This document shows, piece by piece, positions 45,220 through 54,485 of a stretch of 64,000 nt of DNA (position 1 is its first letter; each line of letters opens with the position of its first letter). The translations under genes were made by a program, and so were the position numbers. The notes beneath the pieces were generated by a model. The model was not told the DNA's origin and did no database searches. It saw only the letters and a list, made by a program, of their open reading frames with translations. Origin of the DNA: PRDV01 sp963710865 (lineage in GTDB: Bacteria; Babelota; Babeliae; Babelales; Babelaceae); the NCBI GenBank assembly GCA_963710865.1, contig CAVQBR010000002.1, positions 1,694,356 to 1,758,355 of the forward strand, given 5' to 3'.

Positions 45220-45526
45220 AGAGTTGCTTTCCTTGATTTTTTATCTTAAAACTGAGACGCGTTTTATCTTGAGAGCACCTAGCGAATTCGTCTTTTGTAA
45301 AAATAATAAGCTCTTTGGAAATTTTCAATCCCCAAAGCGCCCTGTGACCATCAACAAGCATTTGATGTCGATCTTTCTGACATTCTTCAACGATAACCGC
45401 TACGTCCAAATCACTGTCCTCATTTGGAACTCCCTATGCATATGAACCGAAAAGATAAATCTCAGCCGGATTATACAACTTAACTAGCCTTTGCGTTACT
45501 TCTTCTATTGTTTTGTGTGAAATCAT
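45185..45526 (-). pseudogene. Decayed minimal nucleotidyltransferase (MNT) gene with nonsense codon
   Basis: MNT proteins transfer nucleotides to partner HEPN toxins and neutralise them. The nucleotidyltransferase motif is intact but split by a stop: F-G-S-Y-A, then TAG (45434-45436, codon 31), then G-V-P-N-E-D-S-D-L-D. The family normally has Trp or Arg at that place, and one G-to-A change in TGG gives TAG. The start is ATG 45526 (I-S-H-K-T-I-E-E-V). The length of 113 codons fits the family. With the broken HEPN gene it forms a dead HEPN/MNT module. Confidence 0.8.
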
Positions 45527-46165
45527 GATCTCCGATCTCAGTGTTTTATATGCAAAGTATAGCAATCAAAAAAAAGAAGTGAAATAGTTAGCTCTCCTTA
45601 GGGACTTGTTAGAAATACAAAAACTTTCACGATTCCGAACGCCATTCCGCCGCAAGCTTTAATTTTGGCCGCTTCTTCAAGGATTCTCAAAATATCTTGA
45701 GCGCAATAAACTCGGTCACGTTTTCATTTCTAATTTGTTGAATGATTGATAGTTCTTCAAGCTTTTTTTATCCCATGTTGCATGGCCAGTTAACCTACAT
45801 TCATTGCTTGAGCTGCTTTATTAATAGTTAAAAACACGATCATACGGGTAGTGTGGTTAGTAATCCTGTGTTGTCTTTCTCCACTCATCAAGCAATTGAT
45901 TAAACGTGAGGCGGCATACTCTGACTGTCATGTAACGCCCAAGAAATGTAAAATCACAATCTCCAGAACTTTTATAATTGCTTTCAAGAACAAGGTCATT
46001 CAACACTGACGCTCATCAAAATACGTTACATGATGTTGTAGCTCATCAGTACCATCATTCTAGGAGTAGAAGCATTCTTCCCTGATCAGTGTAACCGATG
46101 TATTAATAATTCAAAGAGCCAGACTGACCTTTTGAGCGTCAAACAGCGCATAGCCAAGCACCCGG
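45527..46165. other. Gene-poor stretch with unidentified remnants
   Basis: There is no convincing gene. On the minus strand near 45602-45710 an open stretch reads I-L-R-I-L-E-E-A-A-K-I-K-A-C-G-G-M-A-F-G-I, and a different frame just upstream is also open. This looks like a decayed coding region whose family I cannot name. It joins the broken HEPN/MNT pair in a patch of decay. Confidence 0.4.
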
Positions 46166-46193
46166 TTGACTTTTTACATCGATCTAGTATCAT
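46166..46193 (+). promoter_or_regulatory. Promoter of the sulfotransferase-like gene
   Basis: TTGACT (46166-46171), a 16-base spacer and TATCAT (46188-46193). It lies inside the longer open frame, which supports the internal start at 46255. Confidence 0.55.
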
Positions 46194-46254
46194 TAAAGAT
46201 AACATCATCAGTGGACACATTCCAAGCCACAAAATTTTAAGAAAGGGACTATTC

Positions 46255-47154
46255 ATGAATTACAAACATATTTTCTTTATGAGATACCTTTTGCTTGCAG
46301 GCTCTTTAACGAGTTTTTTAGCACCGCTTCAAGCCCACAAAATTGTTTATCTTATCGCAAATCCGCGGACCTGCATGGTTGAATTTTTACGAATGATTCA
46401 TGCCCGAAATGATTTTAAAGTAATGCATATACCTGCAAACTGGGCTTACTGCCATGTTAACAATTACTTAGATATTGTTAAGGGCTGGTACCGAGAAGAT
46501 GCACCAACTAGCTATGCAGAGGCAAGAGAGGCTATCTTGAAAGAAGCAGAAATAATGCCCGTTTTTGTAGGAGAAAATACCCATACAGCAGTAGAGTTTC
46601 TAGCAGCGAACGAAGATTTTAAAATAAGTCCTCAAGTTCAGTATATCTGCTTACTCGGCGAACCTCATAAAGCCATTATTTCCTATTACGAAAAGAAGAA
46701 AGACTACTTCGAAAAGCTTCCTCGCTGTCAGCTCTCGAAATCTATCGGATTGAAAGATTTATATGAACTATTAGAAGAGTTTGAAAGAAAAAACCTCCCT
46801 AAACCTCTTATACTCAGGTCAGAGGATCTCTATTCTAAGACTCATGAAACAGTCCAATCAGTATGTAGCTATCTTGGCATTCCAGTTAAAGAAGAATCCT
46901 TGCATTGGGAAGATCTTAGTGAAGGCTTTACGTCCTTCCCCGGCTGGTACACAATTGAGCTTACGGACTGTGCAACAAAATGGCACTCTCCTGCAATTGC
47001 CTGCACCGGTTTTACGAAGCCGATCAGCTATGCACTCGATGAATTTGGAACCCCCACCTTTGAGGAAATAACCAACCCAGAACATAGAGAAATTTGTAAA
47101 GAGGCTTGGCAAGATAATCTGAAATATTATAATCTATTACTTGGAAGCAAATAA
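46255..47154 (+). CDS. Secreted sulfotransferase-like protein (299 aa)
   Basis: Sulfotransferases move sulfate from PAPS to an acceptor; their first motif binds the PAPS phosphate. The mature N-terminus reads Y-L-I-A-N-P-R-T-C-M-V-E-F-L, in the place and form of that motif (hydrophobic strand, P-R-[ST]). Later I-L-R-S-E-D-L-Y, Y-L-G-I-P and W-x-x-D-L follow the family order. A signal peptide (M-R-Y-L-L-L-A-G-S-L-T-S-F-L-A-P) precedes it, which is unusual for a PAPS enzyme because PAPS is cytoplasmic. A longer frame starts at 46132, but ATG 46255 has AAAGGG upstream and a promoter at 46166. Export into a host, which has PAPS, would make sense; that is inference. Confidence 0.7.
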   Translation: MNYKHIFFMRYLLLAGSLTSFLAPLQAHKIVYLIANPRTCMVEFLRMIHARNDFKVMHIPANWAYCHVNNYLDIVKGWYREDAPTSYAEAREAILKEAEIMPVFVGENTHTAVEFLAANEDFKISPQVQYICLLGEPHKAIISYYEKKKDYFEKLPRCQLSKSIGLKDLYELLEEFERKNLPKPLILRSEDLYSKTHETVQSVCSYLGIPVKEESLHWEDLSEGFTSFPGWYTIELTDCATKWHSPAIACTGFTKPISYALDEFGTPTFEEITNPEHREICKEAWQDNLKYYNLLLGSK

Positions 47155-47390
47155 TAACACTTTGTTTCTTATAAAAGCTTCATAAAGGGGCTTCTCAGAG
47201 TATTTTAAAAGGAAAATAGATTATAATGGAAATACCACTGTATACAAAATGGTGCTAGGAAAATAGCGTTAAAATATAGAACAAGATCAAACCTCAGTAT
47301 GCACTTGAGATACCAGAACTTTCACAAAAGGCTTACCATGTATAACAAATTACAACTATTCATCGGACTAGCAGTGACGTCCTCTCCTGA
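47155..47390. other. Spacer before the TnpB element
   Basis: AT-rich, no gene seen. It may include the end of the transposable element that carries tnpB. Confidence 0.4.
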
Positions 47391-47415
47391 TTGAAAATCA
47401 GGAGCTTCTCAGTGT
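47391..47415. repeat. Palindrome at the downstream end of tnpB
   Basis: CTCCTGATT and AATCAGGAG form a 9-base stem with a very short loop. IS200/IS605-type elements carry such hairpins near their ends, and the guide RNA of TnpB is read from this side. It could also act as terminator. Confidence 0.55.
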
Positions 47416-47416
47416 T

Positions 47417-48688
47417 TTAAGAAGCACTTATAGTTTTTACGCTATAATGAAGTTTGAATGAGAATGGGTGCAATTCCATTTTCACACTACGATCAGGCAA
47501 ACTGCTTGAAAGGCATGGCCACAATGCTGATTCAAATTTTTTTATAAAGTTTAAGCAGCTCTGCAAATCCCTTGGATAGGTAAAAGAGCATCGTTGACAG
47601 GTAAATGTCCGTACCGAGGGATTAAGACCCTTTGAAGGAACAAAGCCACAAGCAGAACAATTTTTTGTAGTACCTCTTTCATCGAACTTCTCAACAATTT
47701 GCCCATTTAGACGGGCTTTGTAGATAAATATTCCGATGAGCTTCTCGAGAGGATTGTTATTTTGAACTGCTCGATTAATTTTTCTGTCTACATACTTACT
47801 TCCCGTGTTAGCTAATGTGTTAATTTTTTTCCAGTTACCAATTTTAAAATGAGCATCAGGATGGTTATGCAGTATTTTCTTTACCAGCGTGTGCATATAG
47901 GTATTAGATCTTGTTTTTATTTTCGAGTAGAGAGAATCTATTTTCGCAGTCAATCGCATATAGTGATAAGAGCCCTTTTTCTTCGTTGCTCGCTTTGCCT
48001 TCAGTTCGTCTATAAATTTATAGGTATCCCTATTTATCTCATACAATGGTCTCATGCTATATTCAAAGAATTCTTGAGTGGTTTTAATGCCTGTTAGAGA
48101 TACCAGACAACCAGGGTCGAAATATATGGCGTGACTGAGGTTCTTCTTCGGAGGCAACTCGACTATATAGGTCAGACATGCATACCATTTTTTAGCCTGA
48201 TAGCAGAGAGTTACAGTTTTTACGGAGTCATAATCACCTGATTCTATCTCAATCGCCAACCAATCGGCGGGTTTGGCACCATACGCAATTTTTAGAAACA
48301 TTCTTCCTGTTGCGTCTTTTTCAAATTTAAATGAATGGTTCTTTTGAGAATATTCTTGGGTAAAAAAGCGTTCAGTCCTTTTTAGCTGTGGTGGCTTGGC
48401 CTTTGTATCGCCTTGTCTGTTTTTTGTTGCTGCCATTCTCAAGCTACGGTACACTGCAAAGACCACATATTGTAATAATTGTGATGCTGACATCTTAAAT
48501 TCGGGCCGTTCTCTTTTAAGTCGGGGAAGTTCACGTTTCAGATCATAGACACTTAGCCCTGGGTTATTTCGTTGTTGTTCAACGCAATAATTCCAAATCT
48601 CAACGCACATGTAAGATATATACCAAAGTATTGCTTGTACCACTGGAGAAGGATTAATGCGAACCTTATGAGTGAGTGTCATGTTCAT
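47417..48688 (-). CDS. tnpB: TnpB-like protein (IS200/IS605 OrfB) lacking the RuvC glutamate
   Basis: TnpB is a transposon-encoded RNA-guided DNA nuclease with a split RuvC domain (Asp, Glu, Asp) and a zinc ribbon. Seen in 423 residues: first Asp191 (I-Y-F-D-P-G-C), zinc cysteines 344/347 (C-S-A-C-G) and 364/367 (C-Q-R-C), and the last Asp374 (P-R-D-L-Q-S-C-L-N-F). The middle motif, normally I-x-x-E-[DN]-L, reads F-K-I-G-N-W here, so Gly284 takes the Glu place. It could be a decayed nuclease or a nuclease-dead derivative kept for binding. No TnpA gene is adjacent. A palindrome lies just after its 3' end. Confidence 0.82.
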   Translation of the reverse strand: MNMTLTHKVRINPSPVVQAILWYISYMCVEIWNYCVEQQRNNPGLSVYDLKRELPRLKRERPEFKMSASQLLQYVVFAVYRSLRMAATKNRQGDTKAKPPQLKRTERFFTQEYSQKNHSFKFEKDATGRMFLKIAYGAKPADWLAIEIESGDYDSVKTVTLCYQAKKWYACLTYIVELPPKKNLSHAIYFDPGCLVSLTGIKTTQEFFEYSMRPLYEINRDTYKFIDELKAKRATKKKGSYHYMRLTAKIDSLYSKIKTRSNTYMHTLVKKILHNHPDAHFKIGNWKKINTLANTGSKYVDRKINRAVQNNNPLEKLIGIFIYKARLNGQIVEKFDERGTTKNCSACGFVPSKGLNPSVRTFTCQRCSFTYPRDLQSCLNFIKKFESALWPCLSSSLPDRSVKMELHPFSFKLHYSVKTISAS

Positions 48689-48756
48689 AGTATAAATATG
48701 AGCTTACAAGGCGACTTTTAACTATTTCAGGCTAGCTTAATGAATTCTTCGAGAAA

Positions 48757-48830
48757 AATCAAATTATTTTTTGCACCTTCGGTGCCATGCCTTATATCAC
48801 CCCCATGAATGAGGGTGGTTTACGGCATAA
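48757..48830. repeat. Palindromes upstream of tnpB, likely element end
   Basis: GCACC-TTC-GGTGC is a tight hairpin. A larger imperfect one follows, with ATCACCCCCATGAATGAGGG in one arm and loop, and GGTGGTTTACGGC closing it. This style is typical of IS200/IS605 ends. It reaches into the first codons of the longer frame of the next gene. Confidence 0.5.
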
Positions 48831-48868
48831 ATTCTGAACTAATACTCAATTATGGGTCGGCTAGAAGC

Positions 48869-50119
48869 ATGAAGATCAATGACATGCTTGATGCTTTCGA
48901 TAAACAAACAAAGGTAATGGAAATCCACGATGATCCCACCAGCTATCTTGCTCGTTTGCCTAGAGATATAGTTAAATCTTGCATTATGCCGCGCATTCTT
49001 TTCTCTCAAAATTGCACCCGGCTGCATATCGCAGCCTCTCTGGGGCTTACAAAAGAAGTTACTCAATTATTAGCGACAAGAAACGATCCTACGCAACCTC
49101 TACAGTTTCCTCAGGGTCATCCAAGTCCACTGCATTTTGCCGCTCTAAATGGTCATGTTGCCATCGTTGACATCTTATTGCGCGCCGGAGCAGACCCAGA
49201 AGGTAACTACTTTTGGAGACCCTTACACCTTGCGTGCAAATATGGCCACGAAAGTGTCGTTGCTAGATTATTGGTCGCAGAAGCAGATGTAAACTTCAGA
49301 CTTCGCCTCGGATATACACCCTTACACTTTGCCGCCATAGGAGGTCATGACACCATAGTTGAGCTCCTATTAAGCAAAGGTGCATGTGTCGACGCACAAA
49401 CTGACTCAGGGCTTACACCGTTACATTTTGCTAACAGAGGTGGGCATGACAAGGTAGTCGAGAAATTACTAGCCGCAGGTGCTTGCGTAGAGAAGTCAAC
49501 CGAAGAGGGCGGGCTCTTGCATTTTGCAGCCAAGCGTGGTCATACCAAGGTTGTTGAACAATTATTGCGCGCTCGTGCAAAAATAGATGAACCAAATAGC
49601 AAGGGTTTTACGCCCTTGCATCTTGCCACTCAAGGTGGCCATGACGCAGTTGTTGAGCAATTAATTGCTGGCCTAGATCGCGCAGGTCTAAATGCACAAA
49701 TTCCTGTGAGCATGATGTCGTCAAGCGCATATGTGCCCGTGCATCTCTGCGGAGCTACAGCTTTAGCCATCGCTGCCTCAGAAGGTCATGCCACAATTGT
49801 TAAACTTTTATTGGATGCAGGCGCAAATACAGAAATTGCCACTTGGACTCGAAATACACCTCTTCACTTTGCCGCTTCGATGGGTCATGCCCCCATTGTG
49901 AGGCTATTGCTTTCTGCAGACGCAGAGGTTGATACATATCATCAAGGGTCAACACCTTTACATTTTGCCATCATAGGCGATCATTATGAGGTGGTTCAAG
50001 AATTATTAAGCACAGGTGCAGACAAAAACAAGTTATGCGACTGTCTCTACACAGCTGAGCACCTTGCAAAAAAATATGGAAAGACGAAGATACTTGAATT
50101 GTTGGTAAACCATACATAA
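48869..50119 (+). CDS. Ankyrin-repeat protein without signal peptide (416 aa)
   Basis: It differs from the array family: there is no signal peptide, about ten well-formed ankyrin units (for example T-P-L-H-F-A-A-I-G-G-H-D), and no C-terminal module or L-F-K tail. The N-terminal 60 residues contain Y-L-A-R-L-P-R-D-I-V-K-S-C-I-M-P-R-I-L, loosely like an F-box helix pattern (L-P-x-[DE]-[IL]); this is weak. A longer frame begins at 48809 within the element palindrome, so I prefer ATG 48869 (M-K-I-N-D-M-L). It may act inside the bacterium or be delivered by a system that needs no signal peptide. Confidence 0.8.
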   Translation: MKINDMLDAFDKQTKVMEIHDDPTSYLARLPRDIVKSCIMPRILFSQNCTRLHIAASLGLTKEVTQLLATRNDPTQPLQFPQGHPSPLHFAALNGHVAIVDILLRAGADPEGNYFWRPLHLACKYGHESVVARLLVAEADVNFRLRLGYTPLHFAAIGGHDTIVELLLSKGACVDAQTDSGLTPLHFANRGGHDKVVEKLLAAGACVEKSTEEGGLLHFAAKRGHTKVVEQLLRARAKIDEPNSKGFTPLHLATQGGHDAVVEQLIAGLDRAGLNAQIPVSMMSSSAYVPVHLCGATALAIAASEGHATIVKLLLDAGANTEIATWTRNTPLHFAASMGHAPIVRLLLSADAEVDTYHQGSTPLHFAIIGDHYEVVQELLSTGADKNKLCDCLYTAEHLAKKYGKTKILELLVNHT

Positions 50120-50417
50120 CGGGCAATTCTTCCTCAATATTCAAGAATATCTGGGCAGTGAGAATGTGCTCGCTGACCAGATATAAAGCTCTCTAGTATC
50201 CTCTTTAGTACACCTAGCTGCTAGAAAAAAAGATTCATAAGCACTAGGTACACACCCAATTCATCAAATTAATAGCCTATCTATCTTTACAGGTAGATGC
50301 TAAGAAAGGCACGCTGACGTAGAACCTTCATTCGTAAAGTCACCTATTCATACGATGGCACATTCTTGCTAAGTAGTGTATACTGTGTGTACTCAAATTA
50401 TACTTGAAGGGAATGCG

Positions 50418-53309
50418 ATGAATGATACACCACAGAAAAGTTTTAAAGATACGCTCAATTTACCTACAACAGATTTTCCTATCAGAGCTCAGCATGAAGT
50501 TGAAGATGCACTTCTCTTAGAACGCTGGCAACAGGAGGATCTGTATCGAACATCCTTTGACGTCAATCGTGGCAATCCTCAATTTATACTCCATGATGGG
50601 CCTCCGTATGCAAATGGCCATATTCACTTAGGAAGCTCTTACAATAAAATCTTAAAGGATATCGTCTCTAAATCTCGTCGTATGATGGGCTTCCATGTCC
50701 CCGTTACCCCAGGATGGGATTGCCATGGCCTTCCGATAGAATTGAAGGTTGTACAAGAAAAGCCTGGTCTTGAACGGGATGCTCTTATTAACGCCTGCAG
50801 AGAGTATGCAGCCTCCTGGATAGATATCCAAAGAAAAGAGTTTAAGTCGCTTGGTGTACTCATGGATTGGGATCGCCCCTACATCACTATGAGCAAGGAC
50901 TATGAGGCTTCAACAGTACGAGCATTTGGCATCTTAGTGGAGCAGGGCTTTATAGATAGAAAAAGTAAAACTGTGCCCTGGTGCCTTCATTGCGAGACAG
51001 TTCTTGCCTCAGCAGAAATAGAACATAAGGAACGAAAAGATCCCTCATTGTATGTTGCCTTTGATCTCAAACCAGAAGATGCAAAGCGCTTATTTAATCA
51101 AGAAGGGCGCGTGAGCATAGCAGTATGGACAACAACTCCTTGGACATTACCCTTAAATAGGGCAGTACTTGCAAAGCCAGGTACGACGTATCAATTACTT
51201 GATCTTAAGGACCGTGCAATACTTATCGGTGAACGGTGTGCACCGAAGTTTGCCGGTCTTCTTGAGAGAGAACCAGTGGTTCTTGCTACGTTCAACGCAG
51301 AAACGTTGAAGGGCTTGAAGGTATTTCATCCGTTTATAAATAGGGAAGTGCCACTTCTGTTTGATGAATCTGTCGGAGTCGACGAGGGTACCGCATTTGT
51401 TCATTGTGCCCCTGGCTGCGGTCCAAGTGATTATGAAATCGGCGTTAAAAATGGCCTTGAAATCTATTCGCCTCTCTCAGCTGATGGCAAGTATACTAAT
51501 GAGATTCAGCCTGCAGAACTGGCTGGCCTTCCTGTTACCGATGGCCAAGGCTGGGTAATTAAAAAGCTCATAGAGCTCAATACATTACTCTATAAAGGTT
51601 CTATCACCCACAGCTATCCACACTGTTGGAGATGCCATAATGGGCTCATATTCCGAGCAACACCCCAATGGTTCTTTAACCTTGAGACGCAAGGTATCAA
51701 GACACGGGTATTGGAAGCGATAGAAAAGATCGAGTTCATCCCACCACAAGCAAGCAGCTTTTTAAAAGCAACCGTAGAAAGTCGCTGGGAATGGTGCTTG
51801 TCTCGTCAACGGGCATGGGGTACGCCGATTCCTGCACTGCTTTGTACAGCCTGTGATTATGCTTATCTAGATACCGAACTTATTGAAAAGGTAGCGGTCG
51901 GAATTGAAGAAGGTGGTATCGAATATTGGGCACGAGTACGAGTAGACGAACTGACTCAGAAGATCTGTCCTCAATGTACAAGTACTACCTTTAAGAAAGA
52001 ACAAGATATTTTGGATGTCTGGTTCGATTCAGGTATAAGCCATTATGCCGTCCTTGCAAAGAATCCAGAACTGCGATTCCCTGCCGACATGTATCTTGAA
52101 GGAACTGACCAACATCGTGGCTGGTTTCAAAGCTCACTTATCACGAGCATGGTAATCGAAGGCTCTCCATGCACAAAAACGATTATGCCTCACGGGTATA
52201 CCGTTGATTCTAAAGGTCAAAAAATGTCGAAGTCGCTTGGCAATGTCGTTTCACCATCTGAGATCATAAAAAAGCTCGGTACTGATGGATTACGCCTTTG
52301 GGTTGCAAGTATCAATCATGAGCATGATGCAGTTGTTTCGGAGGTCCTCTTTAAAAACGTCGCTGAAGTACATCGTAAAATCAGAAACACTTGTAGGTTC
52401 CTCCTTTCTAATCTGTATGACTTCCAGATAGAACGAGATAGGGTGCAAGACTTGCTCCCCCTCGATCATTACGCACTCACGCAAAGTGCTCTCTTAAATG
52501 ATGAGATTATCGAAGACTATCGAGCATCAAACTTTACAGCTATATTTCATAAGCTTGCGGAATACTGTTCAAGCGACCTCAGCGCATTTTATCTTGATAT
52601 CGTCAAAGATCGACTTTACTGTGAAAAAGCCGATTCTCATCTTCGTAGATCAGCGCAAACTGCTTTGTGGTATATACTCGATACGCTAACGCGTCTCATG
52701 GCACCTATCCTCTCATTTACTGCAGAACAGGTTTCTGATCATTACCAAGTGGGGAAGACAACATCCATACATCTACAAACGTTTGTAGATCCGCTAAAAT
52801 TCCATGCACTCTGTTTTCCTGCTACAAAGACCTGGCCCGATCTTGAAGTACGGATGGGCAATCTCGCGGCAGTAAGGCAAGACATCGAAGACAAGCAAAG
52901 AGAATGCGCATATATGCATCAGTGGCAAACACTCAAAGACGTTCGTGCAGTGCTCCTTAAAGCTATCGAACTTGAGCGAGAAAAGGGGCTCATTAAGCAT
53001 TCTCTTGAAGCTCACGTCACGGTCTTTATAGATAAGGAAAAGTATTCATCTCTCCAAAGTCTTTTCGATTCGATTGCACGCCAAGGACAAACGACCGAAA
53101 ACTTCCTCAAGGAGTTCCTCATCGTTTCTCAGGTGACTCTAGCACCAACGCGGAACGGCTTGCCTCATTCTTCAGATGAAGGTATTGCGGTGGTGGTTAC
53201 CCATGCTGACGGAGTTAAATGTCCGCGCTGCTGGCAGTGGGATGTTACTACTAATAAGGATCATCTGAGTAGACGTTGTGAACGAGTGCTGGCTAGTCAA
53301 AGCAAGTAA
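50418..53309 (+). CDS. ileS: Isoleucyl-tRNA synthetase
   Basis: Charges tRNA-Ile with isoleucine. The protein of about 963 residues is normal for the family. Seen: the class I HIGH-type motif G-H-I-H-L-G (residues 67-72) after P-P-Y-A-N, the editing-domain stretch W-T-T-T-P-W-T-L-P, the catalytic G-T-D-Q-H-R-G-W-F, the K-M-S-K-S motif (G-Q-K-M-S-K-S-L-G-N), and a C-terminal zinc-binding segment (C-P-R-C-W, then C near the end). A longer frame opens at 50376, but ATG 50418 follows GAAGGGAATGCG and gives the normal N-terminus. I see no T-box leader in the 256-base gap upstream. Confidence 0.97.
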   Translation: MNDTPQKSFKDTLNLPTTDFPIRAQHEVEDALLLERWQQEDLYRTSFDVNRGNPQFILHDGPPYANGHIHLGSSYNKILKDIVSKSRRMMGFHVPVTPGWDCHGLPIELKVVQEKPGLERDALINACREYAASWIDIQRKEFKSLGVLMDWDRPYITMSKDYEASTVRAFGILVEQGFIDRKSKTVPWCLHCETVLASAEIEHKERKDPSLYVAFDLKPEDAKRLFNQEGRVSIAVWTTTPWTLPLNRAVLAKPGTTYQLLDLKDRAILIGERCAPKFAGLLEREPVVLATFNAETLKGLKVFHPFINREVPLLFDESVGVDEGTAFVHCAPGCGPSDYEIGVKNGLEIYSPLSADGKYTNEIQPAELAGLPVTDGQGWVIKKLIELNTLLYKGSITHSYPHCWRCHNGLIFRATPQWFFNLETQGIKTRVLEAIEKIEFIPPQASSFLKATVESRWEWCLSRQRAWGTPIPALLCTACDYAYLDTELIEKVAVGIEEGGIEYWARVRVDELTQKICPQCTSTTFKKEQDILDVWFDSGISHYAVLAKNPELRFPADMYLEGTDQHRGWFQSSLITSMVIEGSPCTKTIMPHGYTVDSKGQKMSKSLGNVVSPSEIIKKLGTDGLRLWVASINHEHDAVVSEVLFKNVAEVHRKIRNTCRFLLSNLYDFQIERDRVQDLLPLDHYALTQSALLNDEIIEDYRASNFTAIFHKLAEYCSSDLSAFYLDIVKDRLYCEKADSHLRRSAQTALWYILDTLTRLMAPILSFTAEQVSDHYQVGKTTSIHLQTFVDPLKFHALCFPATKTWPDLEVRMGNLAAVRQDIEDKQRECAYMHQWQTLKDVRAVLLKAIELEREKGLIKHSLEAHVTVFIDKEKYSSLQSLFDSIARQGQTTENFLKEFLIVSQVTLAPTRNGLPHSSDEGIAVVVTHADGVKCPRCWQWDVTTNKDHLSRRCERVLASQSK

Positions 53310-53398
53310 CTGACAAAGCAATCATGTACAGAGTGGTGTGCTGTAATGAAAACGGCGCACCCAGATCATCTCTGCCTCAACGTAATGCTTAAACTCTA

Positions 53399-54478
53399 CT
53401 AGGTCTTGTTTTGTAAGGGGCTTTGTATTTCCTTATATGCACATTCGAGTTGAGGCTTCTTATTTTCTAAGGCAAAAGAAATGCCAACGAGCCCTACTTT
53501 CTTATCTGAGAGGAGATACTTTTCATAGTACCGTTTTTCTTCGATCTGTGTAAGTGCTGCTTGTGCATCCGCATGGAGCTTAAATTCAAAGATAAAAATA
53601 TGAGTTTTGGTAGTTGCGACCATATCTATCCGCCCCTTATCAGTAAGCACTTCTGACTGAGCATCGATTGCAAACAAGTTGCAAAGCAATTGAAAAAACT
53701 TATGGTAGAATTGCTCATCTTTTGCGTCGAGAGAATAGGGTATATGAGCAAAGAGTGATTGCAGAATCGTGCAAAACAGGGAAATATTGGTATCATTAAG
53801 TGCATGCTTCAGTTGCGAGATGGTCGATTCAATTGTAGGCAAGTTTGTTTGCGACAGACTAATGAGGAGATATTTGTTAAACGTATCTTTTACCTCAGCA
53901 TTTGGAAAATCGAGTGTATACAGCTTTGCTTTTTCGTCATAGGCCGAAATGGTGAGATACCCTTTTTGATAGAGCAGAGTAATTGCTGGAATATCTGCGA
54001 CTTCTACGGTACCGAGCGCTTCACTGCTTAGCTCGACCGTCTTGAGATCGTCGAGTGAGCGATACTGCTTGCGCAACAACGGAATAAGAAAAGTAGGAGT
54101 TCCAGTCTCAAGCCAATAATTGTGTTGTTCCTTCTCAAAGAGATAGTTTAGAACTGAGTAGGGGTTATATACTTTGATTTCCTTTGCTGAAAAACGATAT
54201 CCGTTGTACCAATATTTCATCTCTTGGAGAATGTTTTTAAATGTTTGGTTTCTCTCTTGAGCCATGATTTCAACGTAGGGGGAAAAAAAGTGCATAATCT
54301 CTTCTTCAGTGTACCCGAGCAGAGTTGCTGCAGCTTTGTTCATCGTTAAGTCATTTAAATTATTTAATCCGGAGAAAATCGAAGTTTTGGAAAATTTTGT
54401 TACTCCTGTTACAAAAATGGCTCGCATGTAGCCATCAAGGCTTTTCAGCACGCTGAAAAAGTTTTTGTTGATCGCACC
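53399..54478 (-). CDS. AAA-ATPase-like / PD-(D/E)XK nuclease protein, 5' end lost at the junction
   Basis: These proteins join an N-terminal AAA-like region to a C-terminal nuclease fold. They are multicopy and of unknown role in several symbionts. Seen: F-V-T-G-V-T-K-F-S-K-T-S-I-F-S-G-L-N-N-L (the end of the AAA-like part), then W-Y-N-G-Y-R-F, and a nuclease core G-R-I-D-M-V-A-T followed by I-F-E-F-K-L (the E-x-K signature). Relatives have about 150-200 more residues at the N-terminus; here the upstream sequence turns into foreign GC-rich DNA at about 54455-54485. The apparent start codon lies in the foreign part and is not the real one. Confidence 0.85.
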   Translation of the reverse strand, partial: GAINKNFFSVLKSLDGYMRAIFVTGVTKFSKTSIFSGLNNLNDLTMNKAAATLLGYTEEEIMHFFSPYVEIMAQERNQTFKNILQEMKYWYNGYRFSAKEIKVYNPYSVLNYLFEKEQHNYWLETGTPTFLIPLLRKQYRSLDDLKTVELSSEALGTVEVADIPAITLLYQKGYLTISAYDEKAKLYTLDFPNAEVKDTFNKYLLISLSQTNLPTIESTISQLKHALNDTNISLFCTILQSLFAHIPYSLDAKDEQFYHKFFQLLCNLFAIDAQSEVLTDKGRIDMVATTKTHIFIFEFKLHADAQAALTQIEEKRYYEKYLLSDKKVGLVGISFALENKKPQLECAYKEIQSPLQNKT

Positions 54479-54485
54479 GAAACGC
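54455..54485. other. Junction between AT-rich and GC-rich DNA
   Basis: Left of this point the minus strand encodes K-N-F-F-S-V-L-K-S-L of the nuclease-like gene. Right of it the plus strand encodes the middle of an IS5-type transposase (E-R-A-Y-V-D-K-G). Both genes are cut in mid-sequence, base composition changes at once, and no insertion-sequence end is visible. This is the pattern of a chimeric assembly, though a real rearrangement is not excluded. Confidence 0.75.

Noticed and set aside
50120..50417. T-box or other riboswitch before ileS
   Set aside because: I found no T-box sequence or specifier stem; the gap is AT-rich without a convincing structure.
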